A DNA stretch of 37,403 nt from a virus, in IMG/VR virus record IMGVR_UViG_3300032286_001388, positions 1-37,403 of that record; one strand, 5' to 3'. Shown here piece by piece: positions 6,407-14,182 of the stretch (position 1 is its first letter; the number at the start of each line of letters is the position of its first letter). The notes under the pieces were generated by a model. The model searched no databases. It saw nothing but the letters and a program-made list of their open reading frames with translations, and was not told where the DNA came from. The position numbers were made by a program, and so were the translations under genes.

Positions 6407-7282
6407 TCATGCCGCCGGAAATAATTCTATTTCTCTCTGCCACTGATCCAAAAACGCAGTTTTGTTCCGAGTCGTGGCACAGGCACTGGCGCACACCGGA
6501 TTGGGTTGATCAGTGCGCCAGGTCAATCTAACGGTTTTTAAATCATCGGTGACATGATCTCGTTGACGACTGCCCAGCCAACAACAGGCACTGACCCGTC
6601 CCTGAGCATCCATGTACATGCTTCGTTCTTGTTGGGCCTGGCACTGTATCTTGGTTGTTGTGGCCTGCGGCAGTTGCCATCCTATGGGAGCTTGTAGTCT
6701 GTCAGTGAATCCACGCTTGCTGACCTTGGCACGGAACCACCCAAAACCCATGTCACGGGCCAGTTGTTCGCAAGCATCCACTTGATGTTGATTGTGTTTG
6801 TAGACCAGCATGTCCCAGTGGGCATGCCCCCCGGCAGCAATGAATGCCTCTGCATTGGCCATGAGTTTTTTCCAATCAACATTTTTTCTGTACACAGAGT
6901 TGGTGTCTTCAAGTCCGTCTATGCTGAACACACAGTAGTCTTGGGCTTGATTCAACAGGCCACCCAAAGCATGCCAAAAAAACGTGCTCTGCACACCACC
7001 ATTGGTGTTCATGCCCAGCACGATGTCAGGATTGATCTTCCTGAAATATCGGTAAATGTCCATGGTGTAGTAACCCGCAGCTGGATCACCGTAGTTGCCG
7101 CACATGAACATCTTGTCCAAGTTGCCAATCACACGATCGCTAAAGTGTTGTTGTATGTGTTCCACACGCAGGTGATGCTTGAGATCCTTCCTGAAGTCCG
7201 GATCTGTTTCTCTGGCACACATGGCACACGCAGCCTGACAAACGTCTGTGGGTTCAATGTGTAAGACTCGGATTCTACGCAA
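6407..7282 (-). CDS. Radical SAM enzyme with C-terminal SPASM-like cysteine domain (radical SAM 1)
   Basis: This 291-residue enzyme should bind a [4Fe-4S] cluster and S-adenosylmethionine through C15, C19 and C22 (VCQAACAMC) and make the 5'-deoxyadenosyl radical. The core continues with CGNYGDP near 61-67, the counterpart of the GGE motif, and SIDG at 120-123. C214, C233, C234, C264 and C268 near the C terminus form a C, CC, C-x3-C set typical of SPASM/twitch auxiliary clusters, which often mark enzymes acting on peptides or proteins. The start is a TTG overlapping the gp46 stop by eight bases; no ATG occurs before the catalytic cysteines, so TTG is favoured and translation is probably coupled. 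The substrate is unknown, and I see no obvious precursor peptide nearby. Confidence 0.88.
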   Translation of the reverse strand: MRRIRVLHIEPTDVCQAACAMCARETDPDFRKDLKHHLRVEHIQQHFSDRVIGNLDKMFMCGNYGDPAAGYYTMDIYRYFRKINPDIVLGMNTNGGVQSTFFWHALGGLLNQAQDYCVFSIDGLEDTNSVYRKNVDWKKLMANAEAFIAAGGHAHWDMLVYKHNQHQVDACEQLARDMGFGWFRAKVSKRGFTDRLQAPIGWQLPQATTTKIQCQAQQERSMYMDAQGRVSACCWLGSRQRDHVTDDLKTVRLTWRTDQPNPVCASACATTRNKTAFLDQWQREIELFPAA

Positions 7283-9041
7283 TTTCTATGTCCGTGTTGT
7301 AGCTGGTAAAGCCGCCTTCCTTGACCACTCGGAGTATGTTCTCCACACGTCCACTGAGTTCATCTCTGTGACTGACCAACCATATACTCTTGTGGCGTTC
7401 GCGGCTCATGTGTTTGAGCAAGGCCAGGCTGTTTTCTACACCCTGTGTGTCCAGACCCGAGTCAATCATCTCGTCTATGAACAGGACATTGATGGGCTGA
7501 TATAGACTTTCAAACACGTCGCGGAAGGCCCAACTCATGCTCAGGATCAACCTGTTGCGTTCACCTCGCGAAAGATTGTCAAAGTCCAGTTCTCGACCCA
7601 GCTCTTCAATCGAAACTGTGAGATCATTCTGGAACACCACAGTGTGTGGCAAGCCAATCCTGTCTAGATAGTGTGTGAGTCGGGCGTTGAGATAACTCAA
7701 GTTCTGTTCTATGATCTTCTTGCGTATGAATGAATCTTTGCTGGTCAATAGCTTGAGCAAGAAGTCTTGATGTTCTTGCAATCGTGTAAGTTCGTTCAGC
7801 GTGTCATACGTGACCACTTGCAGAGCTTGCCCTTGCATGTCCGCTATCTGCTCACCGTAGGGATCGGTCTCTGCGGTCTTGTCTGCCAACTGTTTTTCTA
7901 ATGCCGACAGGCTGCTCCTATGATCAATGGCATCCTCTTCCGCATCATAGAACATGGTCGGGGGTCGACCTAGCGTGCCCAAGGCTGTGTGGGCAATCTC
8001 AAGTTCTGATAAGAGCTGTGTATGTTCCTGGCACGCTTCTCGCGCTCGCTCCAGATCAGTCTGCTTACCCGCCAGGACCTGTTGGTGCTTATGGTCGTGG
8101 AAAGCCTGCCCGCAGGTGTGACATGTGTGACTTTCAAGAGTCGCAATCTCCTTGCCAAGCTTCTCAATGCTTTTGTTCTCGCGGTCCTTATCAAGCTTCG
8201 TGCGGGAGATCTGTCCAGCCAGGTCGTTAAGGTCCTTGCGTTTCTGATCCCATACTTTGTGTGCCTTGTGGGCCTGTATCTCGGCTTCAATGTCAATCTT
8301 CTTGAGCTCTTCGAGCGCGGTTTCAAGTTTTTTAATCTCTTCTTCATGCTTGGTCGTCCATAATGTTTGCCTGCGTCGCAGGGCTTCAATCTGTTCTTCT
8401 ATGCGTTTGTTGGCTTCTTGCACAGCACGTATGCGGAATTCTTCCTGCTGTATGGCTTCTTTGGTTTGTCTGTTGTGTTCTTTGATACGATCGGCACGCT
8501 CGCTCAGCATGGTTATGCCCAAGAGCTGTTCGATGATTGTGCGTTGATCATTGGCCTTCAAACTCAAGAATGGTTCTGTATAGGTGTTGAGCGCCAGGAT
8601 GTGTTTGAACATGTCATGGCTGAGTCCCAGCACCGATTCTATGGCATCCTGTGTTTCTCTCGAATCGCCTTGTGCTTCGTCGGTGATTTCCTGTTCTTTG
8701 TTGTTGACATAAAACTTGAGCACATTGGGCTTACGTCCACGTTCGATCTTGTACTCCTGTGATCCTACTATGAACTCCAGGCTGACCAGCATGTTTTTGC
8801 CATTGGTCTTGTTGACCAAGTTGTCTTTGCGTATGTTTGAAAGTGCCAGACCGTACAAGGCATAACTGAGTGCATTGATGATTGTGGTCTTGCCGGTGCC
8901 GTTGCGGCTGCCGTCACCGCCCAAATCAAGATTTTCTCCCAGGACCAAAGTGAGATCTCTGCGATCAAAATCAACTGCCTGTGTGGCGTTGCCCACACTC
9001 ATAAAATTTTTCACAGTTAAAGTTTTTACAACAATACTCAA
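7275..9041 (-). CDS. gp46: Recombination endonuclease large subunit, T4 gp46 (Rad50/SbcC-like)
   Basis: The 588-residue protein has the SMC/Rad50 layout. An N-terminal ATPase half has a Walker A motif in SRNGTGKTT (about 45-53), followed by coiled coil (about 180-300). A zinc hook CHTC at 307-310 sits at the apex, a return coil follows, and a C-terminal half holds the signature LSRGERNRL (490-498) and Walker B VLFIDE (519-524). With gp47 it forms the nuclease that resects DNA ends for recombination-dependent replication and host DNA breakdown. The start is TTG at 9039-9041, chosen because AAGGA (minus strand, 9049-9053) sits seven bases upstream and MSIVVKTLTVKNFMSVG is the expected N terminus. 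In T4 gene 47 and gene 46 are close neighbours; here a radical SAM gene separates them. Confidence 0.95.
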   Translation of the reverse strand: MSIVVKTLTVKNFMSVGNATQAVDFDRRDLTLVLGENLDLGGDGSRNGTGKTTIINALSYALYGLALSNIRKDNLVNKTNGKNMLVSLEFIVGSQEYKIERGRKPNVLKFYVNNKEQEITDEAQGDSRETQDAIESVLGLSHDMFKHILALNTYTEPFLSLKANDQRTIIEQLLGITMLSERADRIKEHNRQTKEAIQQEEFRIRAVQEANKRIEEQIEALRRRQTLWTTKHEEEIKKLETALEELKKIDIEAEIQAHKAHKVWDQKRKDLNDLAGQISRTKLDKDRENKSIEKLGKEIATLESHTCHTCGQAFHDHKHQQVLAGKQTDLERAREACQEHTQLLSELEIAHTALGTLGRPPTMFYDAEEDAIDHRSSLSALEKQLADKTAETDPYGEQIADMQGQALQVVTYDTLNELTRLQEHQDFLLKLLTSKDSFIRKKIIEQNLSYLNARLTHYLDRIGLPHTVVFQNDLTVSIEELGRELDFDNLSRGERNRLILSMSWAFRDVFESLYQPINVLFIDEMIDSGLDTQGVENSLALLKHMSRERHKSIWLVSHRDELSGRVENILRVVKEGGFTSYNTDIEIA

Positions 9042-9048
9042 TTTATGT

Positions 9049-9053
9049 TCCTT
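9049..9053 (-). promoter_or_regulatory. Ribosome binding site fixing the gp46 TTG start
   Basis: AAGGA on the minus strand, seven bases before TTG at 9041. There is no ATG until residue 14 of the frame, which would remove the first beta strand of the ATPase, so this site supports the TTG start. Confidence 0.6.
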
Positions 9054-9065
9054 GTTGACTTGTTA

Positions 9066-10583
9066 TTATACTACAACGTTTCTGTATTTGTCTAGTACAG
9101 GCACGTGATCAATCAGTTTCATATTGCGCGAATGATCCAAACGATCATTGGTTTCAAAAAATTGCTTCAGTGACATTGGATCTGGCCCAGCATGAGTGGA
9201 AAAGTATTCCAACAAAGTATTGATACGATCACGGAATATTTTTCCTGCATTTTTGTAACACTTGGTCTCTACCACTCGTTCCAATGAATCAACAACCGAT
9301 TGCGCATCTGGAAATACAAATGGACTCATGTGCTTGGGATTTTCCACGAAATCCCAGTCGGCTATGACTCCCGGAAAATGCTGGTCCATGAATTCAAAAA
9401 TAGTGTGCAAGGCATGAACATTGTAGATGGAAATGGTTGTGTGAGTACTGAACAATATTTTTTGGGCTTTTAGATACTTCATGTTTTCCACAATGCTGGG
9501 CCAATGACTCGGATATCTGATGTAGTGATTGAGGTGGCCGATGCCGTCTATGCTGATGATAAAGTTAACATTGGAAAAATGCTGTAGTAAACTTTTGAAT
9601 TTGTCGCTGAATCGGTTGGCATTTGATGTGATGCTGATTTCAAAATCTGTGCGTGCTAGGTTTATGCAACGCTGTAAAAATTCATAAAATTCAATCATGA
9701 TGGAAGGCTCGCCGCCGGCCACCGACAGTTTTTGCACAGTGTCAAGATCTACCACATCAAATCCAACATAGTGTTTGGGAGCCCCCATGAGTCGGGCTCC
9801 GGTCCATTCGATGCCCAGTTGTTGATATTCTTTGTCGATGAGATGGCTGTCATCTGGATTGCACATGCGGCACTGTAGATTACAGCGATTGCTAGGACGT
9901 ATGTCATAGTAAGCTGGTTGTTTTAGATTGATCAGATCTTGCACAGTTTGAATGTCCAGTCGTTGGGCCCACTCGGTGATTTCGGTCTGGCGCGGACTCA
10001 TCATACCAGCAGCTTCCTGTCGATAACAAAATCCACAGTGTTCTGGAACACGCACACCATCCAACATTTTTTGTCTGAGATCTTGATAGTTTTTGTCAGA
10101 ATGCCAGTCCTGATAGTCTTTGATTTTGGTTATGACCCGAGAGCTCCTACAACACGTGGCGGTGCCGTCTGAAAATGTATACAACTGCACAAACGGAAAC
10201 ACACAGAAACTAGGATTTTCACGAACCAGATTTTCAAACATGGTGTGGATCTTGATCAGTTCAGGGTCAACGAAATGCCCACGGTTTCCAGCAGATTTGA
10301 CTGCGGCAATGGTGTTGTTGAAAGCATAGGGATGTGACCATTCTTTTTTGGGTTGATCTAGCATGATCACACGATCAAACTGTTGCAACAGATCGGTCAA
10401 TCTACCCGGTTCCAGATCATACACCGTGGTATGATAAAAGCCTGGTTGAGAATAATGATAGTCTTCCAACACATCTTCTAGTTCGCTCAACAGGCCATGA
10501 CACGGCAGGCCATAAGACAGGGCCAATTCTCGTGTTTTTGTATCTGTATCCTCGGTGTTGTTACCGAGACAAAGTATCTTCAT
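9066..10583 (-). CDS. Radical SAM protein with N-terminal twitch-like cysteine domain (radical SAM 2)
   Basis: A 505-residue protein. The catalytic [4Fe-4S] motif is C234, C238, C241 (RCNLQCRMC), followed by AGGEPS (GGEP at 290-293), ITSNANR and SIDG, giving a complete radical SAM core over about 225-450. Ahead of it, C127, C144, C145, C183 and C186 form a C, CC, C-x2-C set resembling a twitch/SPASM auxiliary cluster domain but placed before the core. Residues 1-110 have no recognised fold. Proteins of this architecture (twitch-domain radical SAM) recur in marine T4-like phages without known function. The ATG directly abuts the gp47 stop (TAAATG), so the two are almost certainly co-translated; gp46 follows after 24 bases. 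The substrate is probably a peptide or protein by analogy with SPASM enzymes, which is inference. Confidence 0.88.
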   Translation of the reverse strand: MKILCLGNNTEDTDTKTRELALSYGLPCHGLLSELEDVLEDYHYSQPGFYHTTVYDLEPGRLTDLLQQFDRVIMLDQPKKEWSHPYAFNNTIAAVKSAGNRGHFVDPELIKIHTMFENLVRENPSFCVFPFVQLYTFSDGTATCCRSSRVITKIKDYQDWHSDKNYQDLRQKMLDGVRVPEHCGFCYRQEAAGMMSPRQTEITEWAQRLDIQTVQDLINLKQPAYYDIRPSNRCNLQCRMCNPDDSHLIDKEYQQLGIEWTGARLMGAPKHYVGFDVVDLDTVQKLSVAGGEPSIMIEFYEFLQRCINLARTDFEISITSNANRFSDKFKSLLQHFSNVNFIISIDGIGHLNHYIRYPSHWPSIVENMKYLKAQKILFSTHTTISIYNVHALHTIFEFMDQHFPGVIADWDFVENPKHMSPFVFPDAQSVVDSLERVVETKCYKNAGKIFRDRINTLLEYFSTHAGPDPMSLKQFFETNDRLDHSRNMKLIDHVPVLDKYRNVVV

Positions 10584-11600
10584 TTACAGTGTTTGATAAA
10601 TTTTCAACAACAGCTTGGGATCGTAGAATTCGCTTTCAATATTGGTGAGTTGATCAGTGACGATTTGATCCACGCTCTCAAACTTGATTTCGCCTGGAGC
10701 CATGTCTGCATCCACCGAATTGTTTTTCACTGGTATCAGGGCCATTTCTCGCAGGCTATAATCTTTGACAAAAGTGTCCTTGATAAATCCAGCCTCTTCG
10801 TAGCTGATGTCAATGTCCAGTTCCACACGCACATGCATGTTCTTACGGAAAACTGTTTTTCCATGGTCTATGGCTTCGCTGAGTTTCATTACTCTATACA
10901 AAGGTTGCCCGGGCCAGGCATGGTATTCTGGATCCTGACCCCATTCCAGTATCATCATGCCTCGTTTGTCATCGCCGGCATCGGCAAAGTTGTGAGGAAA
11001 GCAGTTACCAATGTAATTGATATTTTTCTTTTGCTGTCGCAGGTGGAAGTGTCCAGAAAACACACTTTCAAATCCACCAAAGTTGTCGACCTGTATCTCG
11101 CCGTGATCGGGCATTTCTACCATGGCATTCATCTTGAAATGCGGCAGTTCAAAGTGCCCAAACATGTACTTGGCCGACATGCGTTGTATCTTTTTGTGAT
11201 CGTCGCCGACCAGCCATGGCGCAATGATCACATCGCCCGACTGGAACCAGTCGTTGCACACATGTATGTTGGGCAAGTGTTGTGCCCATTCTGCACCGTG
11301 TATGTCACGTTTGTCTCTGTAGTAGAGATCGTGATTGCCGGGAATAAAATAGAAATTGTCAAAGGCCGCACTCAGCCTTTCCAAACTGCGAAGGCTGAAG
11401 TGCAAGGTCTGTAAGTTGATGGCCGCACGCTGATGATGCCAATCGCCCAGAAACATACCGGTCTCGCAACCATGCTCTTTTGCAGTGGCAATGAACCAGT
11501 CGATGAAATCCGAACAGTCTTGATTGTGCATGAGACTGTTTGATTTCAGTCCAAAATGTATGTCTGTGCAGACTGCAGTCTTGCGGAATAGATTAGTCAT
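10584..11600 (-). CDS. gp47: Recombination endonuclease small subunit, T4 gp47 (Mre11/SbcD-like)
   Basis: A metallophosphatase-fold nuclease, the catalytic partner of gp46. Numbered from the preferred start MTNLFRKTAV, metal-binding motifs are D13/H15 (TDIHFG), D53 (GDWHH), GNHD at 88-91, a GHFE motif, and a GHFH motif further on. The frame is open six codons further to an ATG at 11618, which would overlap radical SAM 3 by 11 bases. I prefer ATG at 11598-11600 because the family normally starts only a few residues before the first beta strand. Neither start has a clear Shine-Dalgarno, consistent with coupling to the gene above. It acts in the cytoplasm on double-stranded DNA ends. The assignment is secure. 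Confidence 0.94.
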   Translation of the reverse strand: MTNLFRKTAVCTDIHFGLKSNSLMHNQDCSDFIDWFIATAKEHGCETGMFLGDWHHQRAAINLQTLHFSLRSLERLSAAFDNFYFIPGNHDLYYRDKRDIHGAEWAQHLPNIHVCNDWFQSGDVIIAPWLVGDDHKKIQRMSAKYMFGHFELPHFKMNAMVEMPDHGEIQVDNFGGFESVFSGHFHLRQQKKNINYIGNCFPHNFADAGDDKRGMMILEWGQDPEYHAWPGQPLYRVMKLSEAIDHGKTVFRKNMHVRVELDIDISYEEAGFIKDTFVKDYSLREMALIPVKNNSVDADMAPGEIKFESVDQIVTDQLTNIESEFYDPKLLLKIYQTL

Positions 11601-11607
11601 TGAATGA

Positions 11608-13152
11608 TTATAACACAAAGCCCATGGCTTGTGCGATCTCTTTGTGAGTCAAAACAAAACTTTGGCCGCGAACCGTGTCTAACTCCTGCATGCGGCGGCA
11701 GAATTCCTGTCCATCACCGGTGCGTGCTTGTTGAACCTGCTGGATAACATAGGCCAATCTGTCTGGATCTGGCACAATGGCCCGGGTCAATCTACCCAAA
11801 ACCAGCTGTTGCGCCTGTGCAGTGAGTTGATCTATGCTGAGATAGTCAGGATCATGCAACAGATTGAAGTAGTAATGATCTATACCTTGTTGATCCAACC
11901 AGATCAACAGCTCCGGCAAATACAACACATTCTGGATGTTGACAGTGATACACACCCCAATGTGTAGATTTTTTGATCGATCGCGAGCGGCCAAAAATCT
12001 GGACAAGTTAGTGGTCACAGTAGACCATCGTGCGCCGGCACGTTGTAACTCAAATCTAGAACCCATGTCATCTATGCTGATGGTCACGGTCAATCTCTGG
12101 AAACAGTCAGCCCGATCAAAAATCTCGGGATACTGTGTGCCGTTGGTAACAAATTCAAATATGGCTCGAGAACTATTGCCCGAATCTATCAGCCACTGCA
12201 TGAAGTCTAGATTTTCCTGCAACAACAACGGCTCTCCGCCCAAGAACTCAAAGTTACAGACTGTGTGGGCTTGCTCACGTAGATTTTTCCAAAACAGTTC
12301 ACTGTTGCCGTGCCAGCGGTTGTCTGACAACAAGGCATAGTTGACATGGGTCCTGGCAGGATCGTGGATATTTTTTAGTTGTTCGGCAGCTATGCTGCTG
12401 CTAAACACAGGACTGCAAATCCTGCAACGCAGATTGCAAAGATTACCCAAATGGCCGCCCACAAATTGAACTGGCGGAGAATCAGATTCCCAATCTATGC
12501 CGGCATAGATATTTTTTAATTTATAAGGTGCCAGATGTTGTTTGCTTTCTCCGCCGGCCTTGTGTGCTCGGGCACAGGTCTGGCACCCCGGAGGCCACAG
12601 ACCTTGTCTAAACTGATCTCTCAAGCTCTTCATATGGTCGCTGGTCAGTATTTGTTCCATGCTGTGAGTGCGAATGTTGGTTGCTGGTACAGTGTCGTGA
12701 TATTCGCAACAAGGACCCACAGCACCACTGGGCCACACATGTAATCCAGCCCAGGCATGAGCGCACATGGTATTTTTGCCATTGAACACAGGAGTGGTGC
12801 GACGTATGGGCAAAAAGTGCGCCACACCATAACCTACCTGTTGGACTGTGACCGGGTTGGGCTGGGTTGTGAACCACTCGGCAGTGCGAGTCTGGTTGGT
12901 TACTACCAATACAAATGCCGGGCTGATGTCTAGATAATCAATCAACCAAGTCACATGTTCCAGTATTGGTTGTTCCACTGGTCTAAAGTTCAACAACACA
13001 AATCTCTGATCAGACAAATATTCTGTGGATAGATGTGGTTGCCAGCGGCGATACAATGTGCCGCTGGCTTGACATTCTAAATCTTCCAACCATGTCAAAC
13101 AAGTCACACTGTGGGTTTGTTCTAGTGTGTGTCTAAGTTCAACAAACTGCAT
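11608..13152 (-). CDS. Radical SAM protein with N-terminal twitch-like cysteine domain (radical SAM 3)
   Basis: A 514-residue protein. The radical SAM motif is C239, C243, C246 (LCNLRCRIC), with LGGEPL (GGEP 305-308), VTNGTQ and SIDD downstream. The auxiliary cysteines C130, C148, C149, C190 and C193 precede the core with spacings 17, 0, 40 and 2, close to those of radical SAM 2 (16, 0, 37, 2), so the two look like diverged paralogues. The first 110 residues are unlike those of radical SAM 2 and unrecognised. The ATG overlaps the gp55 stop by one base (TAATG) and gp47 follows, so it is embedded between late-transcription and recombination genes. Probably a peptide- or protein-modifying enzyme; a nucleotide or lipid substrate cannot be excluded. 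Confidence 0.88.
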   Translation of the reverse strand: MQFVELRHTLEQTHSVTCLTWLEDLECQASGTLYRRWQPHLSTEYLSDQRFVLLNFRPVEQPILEHVTWLIDYLDISPAFVLVVTNQTRTAEWFTTQPNPVTVQQVGYGVAHFLPIRRTTPVFNGKNTMCAHAWAGLHVWPSGAVGPCCEYHDTVPATNIRTHSMEQILTSDHMKSLRDQFRQGLWPPGCQTCARAHKAGGESKQHLAPYKLKNIYAGIDWESDSPPVQFVGGHLGNLCNLRCRICSPVFSSSIAAEQLKNIHDPARTHVNYALLSDNRWHGNSELFWKNLREQAHTVCNFEFLGGEPLLLQENLDFMQWLIDSGNSSRAIFEFVTNGTQYPEIFDRADCFQRLTVTISIDDMGSRFELQRAGARWSTVTTNLSRFLAARDRSKNLHIGVCITVNIQNVLYLPELLIWLDQQGIDHYYFNLLHDPDYLSIDQLTAQAQQLVLGRLTRAIVPDPDRLAYVIQQVQQARTGDGQEFCRRMQELDTVRGQSFVLTHKEIAQAMGFVL

Positions 13153-14069
13153 TAATCTTCTAGTATTATGGTGACTTCACCAGGTGCTTGTGCCAGATTC
13201 TTGCGCCCGGCATTTTGTCGAGTCCATGACGGATTCAGTCCGGCCTGTTCCAGCATGTCGTCTCTGATGTTTTGATTTTTCTTTTCTAGATTGAGAATCC
13301 TGGTAAACGAATTGGTAATGGCCGCTGTGTAGTAGGCAAAAGGATTTTGACTCTTTGACTCATCAAACTGCAGACCAATCTGACTCAACTGTAGTAGAGC
13401 TTGTCCACGCATTTCTTCATTGTAGGTATAGCCACGCCAGTTAGAGCGTGTGGCATAGCGTTCGCACAGTTTCATAAACATGGTGGCCAACTTGCGTGTC
13501 ATGGTGCCGTGATCCTTGCTGAACTCACCGTGTTCGAGATCGCCCTGCCAGTGACTTTTGCCCACAAGGAATGGTTGTCGGTTGGCATCTATGCGATAGT
13601 GATAAAACGGCGGAAAGTTCAAACGTATGTGTTTGGGATCCAGCACAGGTACCTCCAACAATTCGGCCAAGGGATCATCTTCTTCATCCAATAATTCAAA
13701 TTCAAAAATATCTTTGATTTTTTTCTTTTTGTTAGTGACCTTGGAAACTTTTTTGGGCGCCATGGGTATGTGTTCCCAGCAGGTTATGCGGAACACTAGA
13801 TCAGTGTTGGGTATCTTTTTTGGATCCACTATGACACCTTCGCGTTTGAACCGGTCCGCACGATTCCTGCGTGCTTCAGCTATGGTGCGTTGATTGATTT
13901 TTAACAACGTGGGCAGGATGATATCGTACTGATGATCCTGCACAGGATCACGATAGACGCAGTAGGTATTTTTGCTGAGGTGTATTTCTTTCAAGATATC
14001 TCTGTTGTTGAGATAGTTCACACGTGGTGCTGTTTTTGGTATTGCTGATATAGAGGCAGTGACTGACAC
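13152..14069 (-). CDS. gp55: Late-transcription sigma factor, T4 gp55 family
   Basis: A 305-residue protein. The C-terminal part has a sigma region 2-like segment, SQNPFAYYTAAITNSFTRIL (240-259), followed by NLEKKNQNIRDDMLE, as in gp55, which directs host RNA polymerase to TATAAATA late promoters. It is longer than T4 gp55 (185 residues); the extra is an N-terminal part with a lysine-rich stretch (VSKVTNKKKKIKD, 108-120) followed by an acidic one. The C terminus (EVTIILED) is hydrophobic and acidic, as expected for a sliding-clamp contact. The start is GTG at 14067-14069, supported by AGGAG at 14080-14084; no ATG is available nearby. It heads the minus-strand operon and is preceded by its own late-type box, suggesting autoregulation late in infection. 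Confidence 0.9.
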   Translation of the reverse strand: MSVTASISAIPKTAPRVNYLNNRDILKEIHLSKNTYCVYRDPVQDHQYDIILPTLLKINQRTIAEARRNRADRFKREGVIVDPKKIPNTDLVFRITCWEHIPMAPKKVSKVTNKKKKIKDIFEFELLDEEDDPLAELLEVPVLDPKHIRLNFPPFYHYRIDANRQPFLVGKSHWQGDLEHGEFSKDHGTMTRKLATMFMKLCERYATRSNWRGYTYNEEMRGQALLQLSQIGLQFDESKSQNPFAYYTAAITNSFTRILNLEKKNQNIRDDMLEQAGLNPSWTRQNAGRKNLAQAPGEVTIILED

Positions 14070-14088
14070 TTATGTAGATCTCCTAATA

Positions 14089-14099
14089 GTGTATTTATT
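14089..14099 (-). promoter_or_regulatory. Late-promoter-like box upstream of gp55
   Basis: Minus strand AATAAATACAC, containing ATAAATA. The AGGAG ribosome site and GTG start follow within 30 bases, so this would give a short-leader transcript for the gp55-to-GIY-YIG operon. An early promoter for this operon is expected but not recognisable. Confidence 0.6.
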
Positions 14100-14114
14100 T
14101 TAACACAAAACCAA

Positions 14115-14127
14115 CGGTTGTCAACCG
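14115..14127. other. Short palindrome between divergent late promoters
   Basis: CGGTTGTCAACCG is a perfect 13-base inverted repeat (six-base arms around one T) in the 113-base divergent gap between gp55 and the baseplate operon. It could be a protein-binding site for co-regulation of the two operons, or chance. It is unlikely to be a terminator, since no T run follows on either strand. Confidence 0.3.
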
Positions 14128-14158
14128 GAGATCATTATGTAAGCCGATTATTTTAACG

Positions 14159-14167
14159 GTAAATACT
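14159..14167 (+). promoter_or_regulatory. Late-promoter-like box of the baseplate operon
   Basis: GTAAATACT, followed by ACACAGGAAAATAAT and the ATG at 14183. The AGGA ribosome site lies between box and start, so the transcript would have a short conventional leader. It probably drives the run of closely spaced genes from 14183 to at least 23181. Confidence 0.6.
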
Positions 14168-14182
14168 ACACAGGAAAATAAT

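Noticed and set aside
6407-7282. Queuosine or other named nucleoside-modification enzyme for radical SAM 1
   Set aside because: The SPASM-like C-terminal cysteines do not fit QueE-type enzymes, and no partner genes of such a pathway are present.
11601-11618. Upstream ATG start for gp47
   Set aside because: It would add six residues (MCYNHS) without a ribosome site and overlap the previous gene; the downstream ATG gives the expected N terminus.
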